Counted from the first letter of the stretch, positions 19,452 through 29,076 are shown. The stretch: DNA of 64,000 nt from a bacterium (GCA_028869385.1 JAGWSR010000010.1:1-64000); one strand, 5' to 3'. Numbers and translations are program-made. Notes: a model not told the origin generated them from the letters alone.

Positions 19452-20230
19452 GCAACGTTGCCGCGCAGCCACGCGGCGATCAATTCGAGCGCGTCGGGGC
19501 GGTCGCGGTGCGGCGCGTGACCGCACCCTTCGAGCAGCACGCGATCGACGCGCCCGGCGCAGCCGCGCGCGATCGCGTCGAGTTGCGCGGGAGTGCCGTA
19601 CTCGTCCTCGACGCCCTGCACCACGAGCACCGGCACGGCGATCGCGGGTAACGACGCCTCGATGCTCCACGACCGAAACGCTTCGGAGAGCCACACGTCG
19701 TTCCAACCGAAGAACGTCCCGTCCACGTCGCGATGGTGGCGTGCCATCTTCTCGCGCAGGTCGCTCGTGCGATAGCGTTCGCCGATCGCGGCGATGCTCG
19801 CCACCGAAAGCTCCTCAACGAAGACGTGCGGTGCTTCGAGGACGAGCGCGCGCACGCGCTCGGGATATGCGCCCGCGGCGATCAACGCGATCGACGCGCC
19901 GTCGCTGTGACCGAAGAGCACCGGCCGCTCGAGCTGCGCCGCGTCGAGCAGCGCGGGGAGCACGTCGAGCGCCTCCGCGTGCATGTACTCGACGCCGCGC
20001 GGCGCATCGAGCGTCTGCGAGAAGCCGTTCCCGCGCCGCGAGTAGACGAACGCGCCGAATCCGGTGGCCGCGCGTATCCGTGACGGCACGTCGCGCCACA
20101 GCCGTACCGAGCCCAAGCCTTCGTGCAGAAAGACGATCGTTGGCGCGCCGGATCGCAGCGCGGGGAGATGCATCACCTCGAGTTCGACGCCTGCGACGCG
20201 CATCGCGACGATCGCTTCCGCCCCCTCCAT
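19448..20230 (-). CDS. Alpha/beta hydrolase
   Basis: 260 residues. Core motifs: FLHEGLGS (oxyanion region), nucleophile elbow GHSDGAS, acid in VQGVEDEYG and catalytic His in GCGHAPHRD. This looks like a cytoplasmic esterase or C-C hydrolase of the MhpC/pimeloyl-type group; substrate unknown. The ATG follows directly on the stop codon of the FkbM methyltransferase gene, so the two are co-transcribed. Confidence 0.88.
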   Translation of the reverse strand: MEGAEAIVAMRVAGVELEVMHLPALRSGAPTIVFLHEGLGSVRLWRDVPSRIRAATGFGAFVYSRRGNGFSQTLDAPRGVEYMHAEALDVLPALLDAAQLERPVLFGHSDGASIALIAAGAYPERVRALVLEAPHVFVEELSVASIAAIGERYRTSDLREKMARHHRDVDGTFFGWNDVWLSEAFRSWSIEASLPAIAVPVLVVQGVEDEYGTPAQLDAIARGCAGRVDRVLLEGCGHAPHRDRPDALELIAAWLRGNVA

Positions 20231-21067
20231 TCAGATCGTCCCGCGCACGAAGGCTGCGAAACGCGGCATCCAGGTCGGCGAGATCGCGACGAAGTTCGAG
20301 TATTCGTAATACTCTTCGTAGCGCGCGTAGTCGAGCACGTAGAGACCGTCGCGTTTGAGGAGAAAGACGCGATACCCCGCGTCTTCGAAGAAGCGATAGG
20401 TGCCGTAGAGCGTCTGCGCGGCGAGTTGCCAGCCGCGATTGTATTCGAACTGCACCACGCCCAAGTGCCGTTCGCGCACGAGCGCCTCGCCGCCCAAGAT
20501 CACGCGCCCGTCGAAGCCCTCGGCGTCGATCTTGACCATCTCGGCGCCGTCCCAGCCCGCGCGTTCGAGCACCGCGGCGAGCGTCGTCACCGCGACCGAA
20601 CGCGCCGCACCGTCGAGACGCCCGAGTCCCGGAACGAGGGTGCTGCCGCGGCCGGCCTCGGGCTCCTCGACGAACGCCATCTCGCCCGCACGATCTCCGA
20701 GCGCCGCCTCGACGATGTGTACGCGGGCGTCGTCGACGAAGCGCGCGCGCAGGCGAGCGAGCGCGCTCGCGGAGGGCTCGCACGCGATCGCCGAGATCGA
20801 GCCGCGGGCGCTCGCGAGCGCACCGGCGAGCCAGTCGCCGACGTTCGCGCCGACATCCACGAGCCGCGCATCCTGCGCCACGACGATCGCGCGGACCCAT
20901 CCTTCGCCGGTCTCGCCGACGTCGGGACTCTCGGCGAGATGATACTTGATCACGCAACGCGCCTGATTGCGAACGAGGACCGCCAGGCTGACCATGAGGC
21001 GCGAACGAGCAACGAGCCGCTGCATGCGATCCGCCAGCCGCCTCAGCGGCTTGAAAAGAATTGGCAT
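20231..21067 (-). CDS. FkbM-family methyltransferase
   Basis: 278 residues. SAM-binding motif I is LVDVGANVGDW, with an acidic end of strand 2 in AIACEPSASAL and the FkbM-typical KIDAEGFDGRVILGG. An N-terminal basic hydrophobic segment may sit at the membrane. FkbM enzymes O-methylate sugars or polyketides, often on surface glycans; the substrate here cannot be told. It is the first of a two-gene operon with the hydrolase. Confidence 0.85.
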   Translation of the reverse strand: MPILFKPLRRLADRMQRLVARSRLMVSLAVLVRNQARCVIKYHLAESPDVGETGEGWVRAIVVAQDARLVDVGANVGDWLAGALASARGSISAIACEPSASALARLRARFVDDARVHIVEAALGDRAGEMAFVEEPEAGRGSTLVPGLGRLDGAARSVAVTTLAAVLERAGWDGAEMVKIDAEGFDGRVILGGEALVRERHLGVVQFEYNRGWQLAAQTLYGTYRFFEDAGYRVFLLKRDGLYVLDYARYEEYYEYSNFVAISPTWMPRFAAFVRGTI

Positions 21068-21138
21068 GGATTCCGCTCTAATACCGCTTCAGCCGGGAAA
21101 TTCCGCGCCCTCGCGTCGAAAACGAGGAGTAAGGAGTG

Positions 21139-21807
21139 ATGTTGAACGACCTCATAACGTTTTTCACCGGTGCCCCGCAGAACCGCCGCAAATACCCGCG
21201 GCGGCCCGGCCCCTTTCCGGCGTGGGCCGCGCTCGGCAACCAGTGGACGAATTGCGCCTGCCTCGACATCTCGGGCAGCGGTCTCGGCGTCGTCGCGCCG
21301 ACCGCCCTCCCCGAAGAGGTCAACTTTCGCGTGAAGCTCGAGGACCGCAACATCACGATTCGCGCCAAGCGCGTCTGGACGCAGCCCGGGCAGTCGCAGG
21401 GCAAGCCCGCGTGGCGCTATGGCCTCGCCTTCACGGGGATCAGCGCCGACGACTGGGACGCCGTGGTGCGCTTCTGCAGCAACGGCTCGATCACGGTCGA
21501 GAACAAGGCGCAGAAAGAGCTCGAACTCGTCAAGCTCAAGGCCGACGACGTCGCCCGCCTGATTCCCAAGAAGCTCCAGGATCAGCTCTTGGCGCTTCTC
21601 GTCGCGCGCGGCCGGCTCGCCCCGATCGGCGAGAAGACGCCGCTGGTTCAGTACGCCTACGGCGGCGTGGTCAAGCGCCAGGGGAAGGCGCTCCATCGCC
21701 TCTCGATTCACTCGCGCGTGATCGATCCCACCACCGGCGAGACGCGCGCGTTCGACACGCGCTTCTTCTTCGACGATGCCGGTACGAACGTCCAGGTCGA
21801 CGAGTAG
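21139..21807 (+). CDS. PilZ-domain c-di-GMP receptor protein
   Basis: 222 residues. The N-terminal half is a PilZ domain with the c-di-GMP binding signature RRKYPRR (RxxxR) and DISGSGLGV (D/NxSxxG), about residues 15-110. The C-terminal half (about 120-222) is a charged region of no known family. Several SD-like sequences (GAGGAG, AAGGAG) precede the ATG at 21139; a GTG three bases earlier is an alternative. It would respond to the c-di-GMP level set by proteins such as the nearby EAL protein. Confidence 0.85.
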   Translation: MLNDLITFFTGAPQNRRKYPRRPGPFPAWAALGNQWTNCACLDISGSGLGVVAPTALPEEVNFRVKLEDRNITIRAKRVWTQPGQSQGKPAWRYGLAFTGISADDWDAVVRFCSNGSITVENKAQKELELVKLKADDVARLIPKKLQDQLLALLVARGRLAPIGEKTPLVQYAYGGVVKRQGKALHRLSIHSRVIDPTTGETRAFDTRFFFDDAGTNVQVDE

Positions 21808-21819
21808 TCGCGCCGCGCG

Positions 21820-22866
21820 CTAGTCGGAGCGCAGCGCGGCCACGCGCGGATTCATCACCGCAAACCAGAGCGGCGGCACGAGCGCGAGCAGATACATCGC
21901 GGCATATCCGGAGGGAAGTTGCGGCGCTTCGCGCGCGTCGTACGTGCGCAGAATCTGCCAGCGACGACTCGCGACCGCGTGGTGATCCGAGTGACGCCCG
22001 AGATTGATGAGAAACCAGTTGGTCACGCGATGCGCGGAGTTCCAAGAGTGTCGCGGCTGCACGCGTTCGTACGAACCGTCGTCGCGTGCCGCTCGCTGCA
22101 GGCCGTAGTGTTCGAGATAGTTCGTGATTTCGAGCGAGACGATCGCGACCGCGCTCTGAAACGCGAAGAGCAAGGCGCCGACCGCGCCGAATGCGAGCCA
22201 GATCGCCGCATAGATCGCGAGCGTCGCGCACGCATAGCCGAGCATGCGATTGCGCGGCGTCCACGTTCCCTCGCCCGCGCGCGCGAGACGCTCGGCCTCC
22301 AAGTGCCACGCCGAGACGACCTGCCCCACGACCGAGCGCGCGCAGAATGCATAGAAGTTCTCACCCAGGCGCGCGGTCGCCGGATCGCGCGACGTGCCGA
22401 CGAAGCGATGATGGCCGAAGACGTGCTCGACGCGAAAGTGCGTGTAGGTGACGAGCGCGAGCAGCGTCTCGCCGAGCCATTGCTCGAAGCGATGCGCGCG
22501 ATGCACGAGTTCGTGCGCGTACACGATGCCGACCACGCTGTTCATGAGCCCGAGGCCGAACGCGAGCGCGAGGCGCTCGGGCCACGTCCAGGAGGGGCCG
22601 CACGCCGCGGCGATCGCGACGATCGTCATCCCGACGCCGATCGGGACCCAAAGCCAGGTCAGCGCGGCGAAGATCGGATGGCGCTGCAGCGCGGCCTCGG
22701 CGTCGGGCGAGGGGTTCCAACGAAGGATCCCGACCGCCGCGTCGAGCGCGGGAAGCAGCACGAACGAGAGCACCGCGGGGGCGAGCAGCCACGGGCCGCG
22801 CCACGCGACGGCGGCCGCCGTGACGAGGGCGTACACGTAACCAAAACCATACGGCAGCCAACGCAT
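21820..22866 (-). CDS. alkB: AlkB-type alkane 1-monooxygenase
   Basis: 348 residues, integral membrane. The di-iron histidine boxes of AlkB are all visible: HELVHR, EHVFGHHRFVG, the NYLEHYGLQ signature and LGRHSDHH, separated by long hydrophobic helices. AlkB hydroxylates medium-chain n-alkanes at the terminal carbon, using rubredoxin and rubredoxin reductase. No rubredoxin gene is near, so electrons must come from proteins encoded elsewhere. Length is a little short of the usual 380-400 residues. The ATG lies within the promoter region of the divergent helicase gene. Confidence 0.92.
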   Translation of the reverse strand: MRWLPYGFGYVYALVTAAAVAWRGPWLLAPAVLSFVLLPALDAAVGILRWNPSPDAEAALQRHPIFAALTWLWVPIGVGMTIVAIAAACGPSWTWPERLALAFGLGLMNSVVGIVYAHELVHRAHRFEQWLGETLLALVTYTHFRVEHVFGHHRFVGTSRDPATARLGENFYAFCARSVVGQVVSAWHLEAERLARAGEGTWTPRNRMLGYACATLAIYAAIWLAFGAVGALLFAFQSAVAIVSLEITNYLEHYGLQRAARDDGSYERVQPRHSWNSAHRVTNWFLINLGRHSDHHAVASRRWQILRTYDAREAPQLPSGYAAMYLLALVPPLWFAVMNPRVAALRSD

Positions 22867-22882
22867 GCCACGAGGTTCGTCC

Positions 22883-22912
22883 TTGACGGGGCGCGCACCC
22901 GCGTGTCATAGT
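22883..22912 (+). promoter_or_regulatory. Candidate sigma-70-type promoter for the DEAD-box helicase
   Basis: TTGACG, an 18-base spacer, then CATAGT. It starts 17 bases beyond the alkB start codon on the opposite strand. If used, transcription begins near 22,919, so the ATG at 22865 cannot be the helicase start. Confidence 0.45.
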
Positions 22913-22957
22913 GGCACGAATTCCCCCCTGCGCGATCTTTCGACAGTTGCGATCGCA

Positions 22958-24172
22958 TTGCGCGCACTCGAAAGAACGAACACCATTTCAACGACATTCG
23001 AACAGCTCGGCCTCCAGCCGGAGCTTCTCCGCGCGCTCGCGGACATGAACTTCACCGAACCCACCCCGATTCAGGCGCAAGCGATCCCGCACGCCCTCGC
23101 CGGCAACGACATCCTTGCAAGCGCGCAGACCGGCAGCGGTAAATCCGCGGCCTTCGGCCTTCCGATCATCTCCGCGCTGCTCGACCGCCCGCGCGGCACG
23201 ACCCACGCGCTGATCCTCGCGCCGACGCGCGAACTCGCCGAACAGATCACCGTGCACCTGACCGCACTCGCCAAACACACGACGATTCGCGTGGCGGCGA
23301 TCTACGGCGGCGTCGCCTTCGGCAAACAGATCACCGCGCTCAAGCGCGGCACCGAGATCATCGTCGCGACGCCCGGACGTCTGCTCGACCACATGCGCGA
23401 AGGCAACGCCCGCCTACGCGACGTCTCGATCCTCGTGCTCGACGAAGCCGACCGCATGCTCGACATGGGCTTCTTGCCTTCGGTCCGCAAGATTCTCTCG
23501 CTGCTCCCCAAGGAGCGACAGACGCTCTTCTTCTCGGCGACGCTCCCGCCCGCGATCTCCGCGCTCGTGCGCGAGATGTTGAACGAACCGGTGCGCATCG
23601 AACTCGCCCTGCAGAGCGCGCACATCGAGACGCTCACCCAGCGCCTCTACGCGGTTCCTCAAGAGAAAAAGACCGAACTGCTCATCGAGCTGCTCAAAGA
23701 CAACAACATCTTCACCGCGATCGCGTTCACGCGCACCAAGGCGCGTGCCAACCGTCTCGCGGCGGCGCTCTCCAAGCACGACGTGCCGACCGAATTGATC
23801 CACGGCGATCGCTCGCAGGCGCAGCGTACCCGCGCGCTCGACAGCTTGAAGAAGGGCAAAGTTCGCATCCTCGTCGCGACCGACATCGCCGCTCGCGGCA
23901 TCGACGTCGCCGAACTCGGCCACGTGATCAACTACGACGTGCCGCTCGCGGCCGAGGATTACGTGCACCGCGTGGGCCGCACGGCGCGCGCGAAGGCCTC
24001 GGGCGACGCGATCACGTTCGTCGCGAGCGACGAAGAGCCGTTGATCCACAAGATCGAGTACGTGCTCGGCCGCAAGCTCGAGCGCGAAGTCAATCCGCTC
24101 TTCCCCGAGGTGCCCGCCGTGGCGCCGAAGCCGCGGCGCGTCTTCAGCTCGCGTTCGCGCCGCCGCCGCTAA
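22958..24172 (+). CDS. DEAD-box ATP-dependent RNA helicase
   Basis: About 404 residues from the start used here. Helicase motifs in order: Q motif FTEPTPIQAQAIP, I AQTGSGKS, Ia PTRELAEQ, II VLDEADRM, III FSATLP, V ATDIAARGIDV, VI HRVGRTAR. It ends in a short basic tail (SSRSRRRR). RhlE-type enzymes of this length work in ribosome assembly and RNA decay, often in the cold. The start is unclear: an ATG at 22865 lies upstream of the likely promoter; TTG 22958 is used here; CTG 22928 or an ATT start just before STTFEQLGL would fit family alignments. Confidence 0.93.
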   Translation: MRALERTNTISTTFEQLGLQPELLRALADMNFTEPTPIQAQAIPHALAGNDILASAQTGSGKSAAFGLPIISALLDRPRGTTHALILAPTRELAEQITVHLTALAKHTTIRVAAIYGGVAFGKQITALKRGTEIIVATPGRLLDHMREGNARLRDVSILVLDEADRMLDMGFLPSVRKILSLLPKERQTLFFSATLPPAISALVREMLNEPVRIELALQSAHIETLTQRLYAVPQEKKTELLIELLKDNNIFTAIAFTRTKARANRLAAALSKHDVPTELIHGDRSQAQRTRALDSLKKGKVRILVATDIAARGIDVAELGHVINYDVPLAAEDYVHRVGRTARAKASGDAITFVASDEEPLIHKIEYVLGRKLEREVNPLFPEVPAVAPKPRRVFSSRSRRRR

Positions 24173-24215
24173 CCGCGGCTCCGGCGCTACAGGTCAGCCC
24201 TCGGCAGGTCGCCAA

Positions 24216-25727
24216 GTGGCCGACATGCGTTTGCTAACCACCGCTCTGACCGCGGCATTCTTGGCATGCTCGATCGCGCTCCCGGCCGGCCCGGCGAGCG
24301 CGCGAGAGACCGAGCTCGTCTCCTATAGCGAGACGCCCGCCGCCGACGGCAGCGTGCAGTTGGTACTCGACTTCGATGGGTTCGCGCCTTCGTCGCAGGT
24401 GGTTCACGCCAAGCGCAACGACGTCAAAGTACTGATGTTCGGTGTCGAGCGCGGGCCGAAACTCCCCGGGGTCTTCGCCCCGGCGGGTGAGATTCGCGCC
24501 GCGCGCATCGCCCCGTTCGCCGGCGTCGGCCTGCTCGTCGATCTCACGTTGAAGAACGACGTCGTCCCGCGCGTCGAGACGGTCGGCTCACGCATCGTCG
24601 TGCACATCCCCGCCTATCGCAGCGATGAAGAGGCCCATCTTCCCGGGCCGGTTCCCGCGCAGGCCGAGGGTGTCAAGGTCGTTCCGCTCTCGTATGCCGA
24701 CGTGAGCGAGGTCGCGGGCCTGATCAAGAGCGGCATCGCCGTGCCGTCGGTTGACAACTTCAGCGCGCAGTCGCCGTTCGCTCAGCCGACGCCGGGTTCG
24801 TCGTCCATGTCGTCGTCGTACAACGGCGCGCAGGGCACCGCGACGACCCCAAGCTATGTGACGCTCCCCACCTACGCACTGATCCCGAAAGACACGCCGC
24901 AAGGCGTCTTCATCAACGACCACGTGAGCGTCGACCGGCGTCTGAACGCCGTCATCCTACGCGGCACGCCGAGTGAGATCGAACCCTACGAACGCCTGAT
25001 CTCGCTCGTGGACACCCCGCAGCGCAGCGTGCTGCTCGAGACGCAGATCGTCGAACTCACCGAGACCGGGGAGTACGATCTCGGCATCAACTACTCGCCG
25101 AACGGCCAACTCGCGACCGCGACGTTCGGCGCGGGCACGGTCGCCGGCGCGCTGACGGGCAACGGCAGACCCTCGAGCAACGTCTCGCTCTCCGCGCAGT
25201 TGGATGCGCTGCAGACGAAGGGGCAGGCAAAGATCCTCGCCCAACCGCGCATCCTTGCGATCGACAACCGGATGGCGGCGATTCTCTCGGGTGAGGCGGT
25301 GCCGATCTTCACCTCGGTCGTGGTGCCGTCGGGCGGCACGACGATTCTGCAGCAGCAACTGCAGTACATCAACGTGGGCGTAAGCCTCGAGATCCTTCCA
25401 CGCATCTCGACCGACGGACACGTCACGGCCGACATCTTCTCCGAGGTGTCGAGCATTCTGAGTTACGTGCAGACCGCGCCGCGGATCGCCGTGCGTCAGG
25501 AACTGACCGCGGCGACCGTCAAAGACGGACAATCGGTCATCATCGGCGGCCTGCTGCAAGATCAAGAGATCAAGTCGATGAGTAAGATTCCGGGCCTCGG
25601 CGACATTCCGATCCTCGGCGAGTTCTTCCGTCAGACCACGAGCACGAGCCAGAAGACGAATCTCTATCTGGTGATCACGCCGCACGTGCTCTCGAAGAGT
25701 TACCACGGGGCCGACGCCCCGAAGTAA
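24216..25727 (+). CDS. Secretin (PilQ/GspD family) with N-terminal AMIN-like domain
   Basis: 503 residues. Signal peptide at the start (TAAFLACSIALPAG), an AMIN-like strand domain (VQLVLDFDG...LMFGVERG) at about 40-130, an N0/N1 type region with RRLNAVILRGTPSEI, then the secretin core with LLETQIVEL, AKILAQPRILAIDN, VGVSLEILPRI and the terminal VIIGGLLQDQEI...IPGLGDIPILGEFF. Such proteins form outer-membrane gates for type IV pili or type II secretion. The other pilus genes are not nearby, so it may serve a system encoded elsewhere. Start: GTG 24216 or ATG 24225. Confidence 0.9.
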   Translation: MADMRLLTTALTAAFLACSIALPAGPASARETELVSYSETPAADGSVQLVLDFDGFAPSSQVVHAKRNDVKVLMFGVERGPKLPGVFAPAGEIRAARIAPFAGVGLLVDLTLKNDVVPRVETVGSRIVVHIPAYRSDEEAHLPGPVPAQAEGVKVVPLSYADVSEVAGLIKSGIAVPSVDNFSAQSPFAQPTPGSSSMSSSYNGAQGTATTPSYVTLPTYALIPKDTPQGVFINDHVSVDRRLNAVILRGTPSEIEPYERLISLVDTPQRSVLLETQIVELTETGEYDLGINYSPNGQLATATFGAGTVAGALTGNGRPSSNVSLSAQLDALQTKGQAKILAQPRILAIDNRMAAILSGEAVPIFTSVVVPSGGTTILQQQLQYINVGVSLEILPRISTDGHVTADIFSEVSSILSYVQTAPRIAVRQELTAATVKDGQSVIIGGLLQDQEIKSMSKIPGLGDIPILGEFFRQTTSTSQKTNLYLVITPHVLSKSYHGADAPK

Positions 25728-25733
25728 TCCCGG

Positions 25734-27701
25734 TCAGCGCCGTCGACGCCCCGGCGGCGCGCGACGGGTGCGCGGCTTGCCGCGCCGCGCGGGCTCGCCG
25801 AACTTCGCGCCCGCCTTCTTGCGCGCGCCGCGCGCGAGCAAGGCTGCATGGATATCGTCGTCGATGCTGTCGCGAATCTGCGCGACGTCGGCCTGATTGC
25901 GATAGACCTCGGGAAAGCGTTGCGCGAGCCAGAGATAGAGCGTCGCGAGGCGCGAGCGATCTTCGTAGGCGAGCAGACGATCGCGCGCGCCACCCTCGAG
26001 CATCAGTTCGGTTCCGTCCACGATGCCTTCGCGCGCGTGCTGCACGCCCCACTGCGCGAGCACCGCGAGACCGGGCCCACGCGTGCTCACCGGCGCGCGA
26101 CTGTAGGTACAGCGCACGTCGAGCGGTAGATCGAGAAAGCCGTCGGTGAATTCGAGCGTGTTCGCCACTTCGATCGTATCGGTGAGATCGGCGATCTTGA
26201 GCCCGACGTCTCCCTCGCGCAACACGCGCTCTTGGAAGAACTGCAACAGGCGGCCGACGCGCGCGGTGCCGAGGATCGTCGAGAGGCGTCGCAGATGCTC
26301 GTCGGTCGGGGAGATCCAGATCGGTCCATCGATCGTCGCGACGTCGTGACGCTCGATACTGCGTTTGAGCAGCCCGAGGTGACGCCGATCGAGCGAGGTT
26401 ACAAGCCCCTCTTCGTGAATGCCGTAACGTCCAGCACGGCCGGCGATCTGACGGATCTCCTGCGGCGTGAGCACGCGCTCTTCGATGCCGTCGTACTTTT
26501 CGAGCGTCGCGAAGACGATGCGTCGGATCGGCAGGTTGAGCCCGAGTCCGATCGCGTCGGTCGCCACCAGCACGTCGGCCGCGCCGGTACGAAAGCGCTC
26601 GGCCTCGCGCCGACGCACGAGCGGCGAGAGCGAACCGTAAATTGCCGCCGAGGTAAAGCCGCGACGTCCCACTTCACCCTGCAGCTCGACGACCGCGTTG
26701 CGCGAGAATCCGACGAGCGCGTCGCCGCGTCGAAGGTCGGCCAGCCCGATCGGGGGCACGACGCGTAACGGGTTCTTGCGTTCGAAACGCCGCACCTCGA
26801 GCGTGCGTCCGAAGCGTTGCACCAACCGCCGCGCGGCGCGCAAGCCCTCTTCGGATCCGCACATCACCACACGCGCGGCACGCACGGCCGTGATCGCGAG
26901 CGTCCAGGCCCACCCGCGCTGCGCATCGCCGAGCATCTGCGCTTCGTCGATCACCGCGACGTCGTACGCGCGATTGAGTTCCAACATCTCGACCGTCGCG
27001 CTCACGTGCCGCGCGTGCGGGTGGAGATTACGCTCCTCGCCCGTCACGAGCGACGTCGGCGTACCGAGTTCGTTCATGCGCTCGTACACTTCGAGCGCGA
27101 GCAAGCGTAACGGCGCGAGATAGACGCCGCGTTCGGCCTGGCGCAGCACCTCGAGCGCCGCGTGCGTCTTGCCCGAATTCGTCGGACCGACGAAGTACTC
27201 GAAGGTCCGCTCGTCGGTCGTGTAGCCTTCGAGGTAGAACGCCAGGCCGAGTTCGGCTTCGACGCGGTCGTCGAGACGACGATTTTCGAGCGCCTGATAC
27301 GTTTGCGTGAGCGCACGCCGCGCATCTTCGAGCGCCGTGAAGAACGAACCGCGCTCGAAGACGTGCGCCTGCTCGACGTCGTCGGGAACGCTCAGAATCT
27401 TCTTGGCCGTATGCTCCATCGTGTGCGCGAAGAGCTCCATCGTGGGATCCACGATGGCGTCGGCCGCGGCGCGCCCCGCCGCTTCGTCGAGCGGCTCCGG
27501 AATCGTGATCGAGACGCCGCCGCGCACGGTCAACGTGCGCGCACCGAGGAGCAGTTCGCGCTCGCACGGCACGGCGACCGTCTCGCGATTCACCCACTTC
27601 CAGCCGAGCTTCTCGACCCCACGGCGGAGCTTCGCGCGTACGGCCTTCTCGCTCGGCGCGGGCTGCTCGGCGTTCGGTTCGATCGGCTCTTGCGGGTTCA
27701 C
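25734..27701 (-). CDS. SUV3-like superfamily 2 RNA helicase
   Basis: About 655 residues. Motif I GPTNSGKTHAAL, motif II VIDEAQML (DEAQ rather than DEAD), motif V ATDAIGLGLNLPI and motif VI QIAGRAGRYG match the mitochondrial SUV3/SUPV3L1 group, as do the DLPLDVR and LEFTDGFL helical C-terminal region. The basic tail is Arg/Pro-rich. SUV3 helicases unwind RNA for decay, with an exoribonuclease partner in mitochondria. In bacteria the group is scattered. The N-terminus is uncertain: GTG 27701 was taken because no SD supports GTG 27743. Confidence 0.85.
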   Translation of the reverse strand: MNPQEPIEPNAEQPAPSEKAVRAKLRRGVEKLGWKWVNRETVAVPCERELLLGARTLTVRGGVSITIPEPLDEAAGRAAADAIVDPTMELFAHTMEHTAKKILSVPDDVEQAHVFERGSFFTALEDARRALTQTYQALENRRLDDRVEAELGLAFYLEGYTTDERTFEYFVGPTNSGKTHAALEVLRQAERGVYLAPLRLLALEVYERMNELGTPTSLVTGEERNLHPHARHVSATVEMLELNRAYDVAVIDEAQMLGDAQRGWAWTLAITAVRAARVVMCGSEEGLRAARRLVQRFGRTLEVRRFERKNPLRVVPPIGLADLRRGDALVGFSRNAVVELQGEVGRRGFTSAAIYGSLSPLVRRREAERFRTGAADVLVATDAIGLGLNLPIRRIVFATLEKYDGIEERVLTPQEIRQIAGRAGRYGIHEEGLVTSLDRRHLGLLKRSIERHDVATIDGPIWISPTDEHLRRLSTILGTARVGRLLQFFQERVLREGDVGLKIADLTDTIEVANTLEFTDGFLDLPLDVRCTYSRAPVSTRGPGLAVLAQWGVQHAREGIVDGTELMLEGGARDRLLAYEDRSRLATLYLWLAQRFPEVYRNQADVAQIRDSIDDDIHAALLARGARKKAGAKFGEPARRGKPRTRRAPPGRRRR

Positions 27702-27789
27702 GAGGGCGCTATTCGTGCGGCGGCCGTGGGCCCCCTCACGCACGTGCGCGCGCGGAGGCGCACGTGGGATGCGGAGGGAACGAGACGCC

Positions 27790-28377
27790 ATGCTGACACG
27801 ATTCGGATGCACGCTCGTGCTCGCGTTCGCCATCATCTTTCCGACCGCAAGCGCGCCGGCCGGCGCGCAAATGACGTTCGGCGTGAACCCCGCCTTTCTC
27901 GGCACCTGGTGCGCGGAAGGCGATCCCACGCGGCAAACCTCGATCGCGGCGACGATCACCGGCGTGCAGCTGACGAACGAGCAAGGCTCCACCTCGATCG
28001 GCGAGCCCTCCGGCCCGACCGGATCGCAGATCACCGCGCTGCAATGGAATCTCGTTCAGGGCACCCTGAGCCCGGATGGGCGACGAATTTCGTGGAGCAA
28101 CAATACCTACTGGGCACGCTGCGCGCGGCCCGCGCGCGACACGCTTGACGGCACGTGGTATGCGAGCGGCGATCCGTCGCGCGTCTGTTCGATCCGTCAG
28201 CGCTACGGCGAATTGCGCTTCGAAAACGAAACCGGCATGACCGCCGTCGGGAGCTTCACCGGTCGCCGTTCGTTCACGGCGACGTGGTCGGGCGTGCCGA
28301 TCGCCGGCACGGTGCGTGACGACGGCAATCGGATCGATTGGGGCAACGGAACCTACTGGACACGCGTCCCGCAATAG
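27790..28377 (+). CDS. Secreted protein with two internal repeats
   Basis: 195 residues. GGAGGG lies 11-12 bases before the ATG and a signal peptide (LVLAFAIIFPTASAPAGA) follows. The mature part has two related units: LGTWCAEGDPTR...RRISWSNNTYWAR and DGTWYASGDPSR...NRIDWGNGTYWTR, each about 75 residues. Repeated W-x-N/G-x-T-Y-W motifs suggest two small beta-sandwich or lipocalin-like units, perhaps sugar-binding. I know no family. It is followed 9 bases later by the TMEM175-like gene. Confidence 0.68.
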   Translation: MLTRFGCTLVLAFAIIFPTASAPAGAQMTFGVNPAFLGTWCAEGDPTRQTSIAATITGVQLTNEQGSTSIGEPSGPTGSQITALQWNLVQGTLSPDGRRISWSNNTYWARCARPARDTLDGTWYASGDPSRVCSIRQRYGELRFENETGMTAVGSFTGRRSFTATWSGVPIAGTVRDDGNRIDWGNGTYWTRVPQ

Positions 28378-28386
28378 AAGACCCGC

Positions 28387-28989
28387 ATGCGCTTCTCGAC
28401 CGAGACCGAACGCCTCGAAGCCTTTAGCGACGGCGTCCTCGCGGTGATCATCACGATCATGGTCTTGGAGATCCGCCCGCCCGGCGCGGTGACCTTCGCG
28501 GCGCTGCACGACGCGCTGCCGAGCATCGCGCTCTACGCGCTGAGCTTCGTCTTCATCGGAATCTATTGGAACAATCACCATCACATGCTGCGCGCGAGCG
28601 AGGGCATCGACGGCGCCGCGATGTGGGCAAATCTCCATCTGCTCTTCTGGCTCTCGCTCGTACCGTTCGCAACCGAATGGCTCGGCAAGAACCCGACCGC
28701 CGTCGCACCGACGGTCGTGTACGGCGCGGTCTTGCTGATGGATGCGATCGCCTGGACGATCCTGCAACGCACGCTGCTGCGAGTCAACGGCGCCGATACG
28801 CCGTTTGCAAAGGCGGTAGCCGTTGACGGGAAAGGCACGGCATCCATCGTGCTCTACGTGCTCGCCGTGGCCATCGCGTTCGTCGCGCCCGCGCTCGCGG
28901 ATGCCGTGCTCGTCGCCGTCGCCATCCTGTGGCTCGTGCCGGACCGGCGCTTCGAAGCGATGATCTGGAGATCGAAAAGCCCCGAATAA
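28387..28989 (+). CDS. TMEM175-like (DUF1211) potassium channel protein
   Basis: 200 residues with about six hydrophobic helices, the size of bacterial TMEM175 subunits. The first helix carries the family signature RLEAFSDGVLAVIITIMVLE (with the FSD motif), followed by NNHHHMLR and WANLHLLFWLSLVPF. These form tetrameric K+-selective leak channels in the inner membrane. It sits 9 bases downstream of the secreted repeat protein and may share its transcript. Confidence 0.88.
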   Translation: MRFSTETERLEAFSDGVLAVIITIMVLEIRPPGAVTFAALHDALPSIALYALSFVFIGIYWNNHHHMLRASEGIDGAAMWANLHLLFWLSLVPFATEWLGKNPTAVAPTVVYGAVLLMDAIAWTILQRTLLRVNGADTPFAKAVAVDGKGTASIVLYVLAVAIAFVAPALADAVLVAVAILWLVPDRRFEAMIWRSKSPE

Positions 28990-29076
28990 TCCGAGCCGAA
29001 AGCGCCGGGTTCACCAGATGTTCCCACGAGCTTCCGCAGCCGGGCGCATCCTTGAAGGCGTAAGGAGGCCATTACC

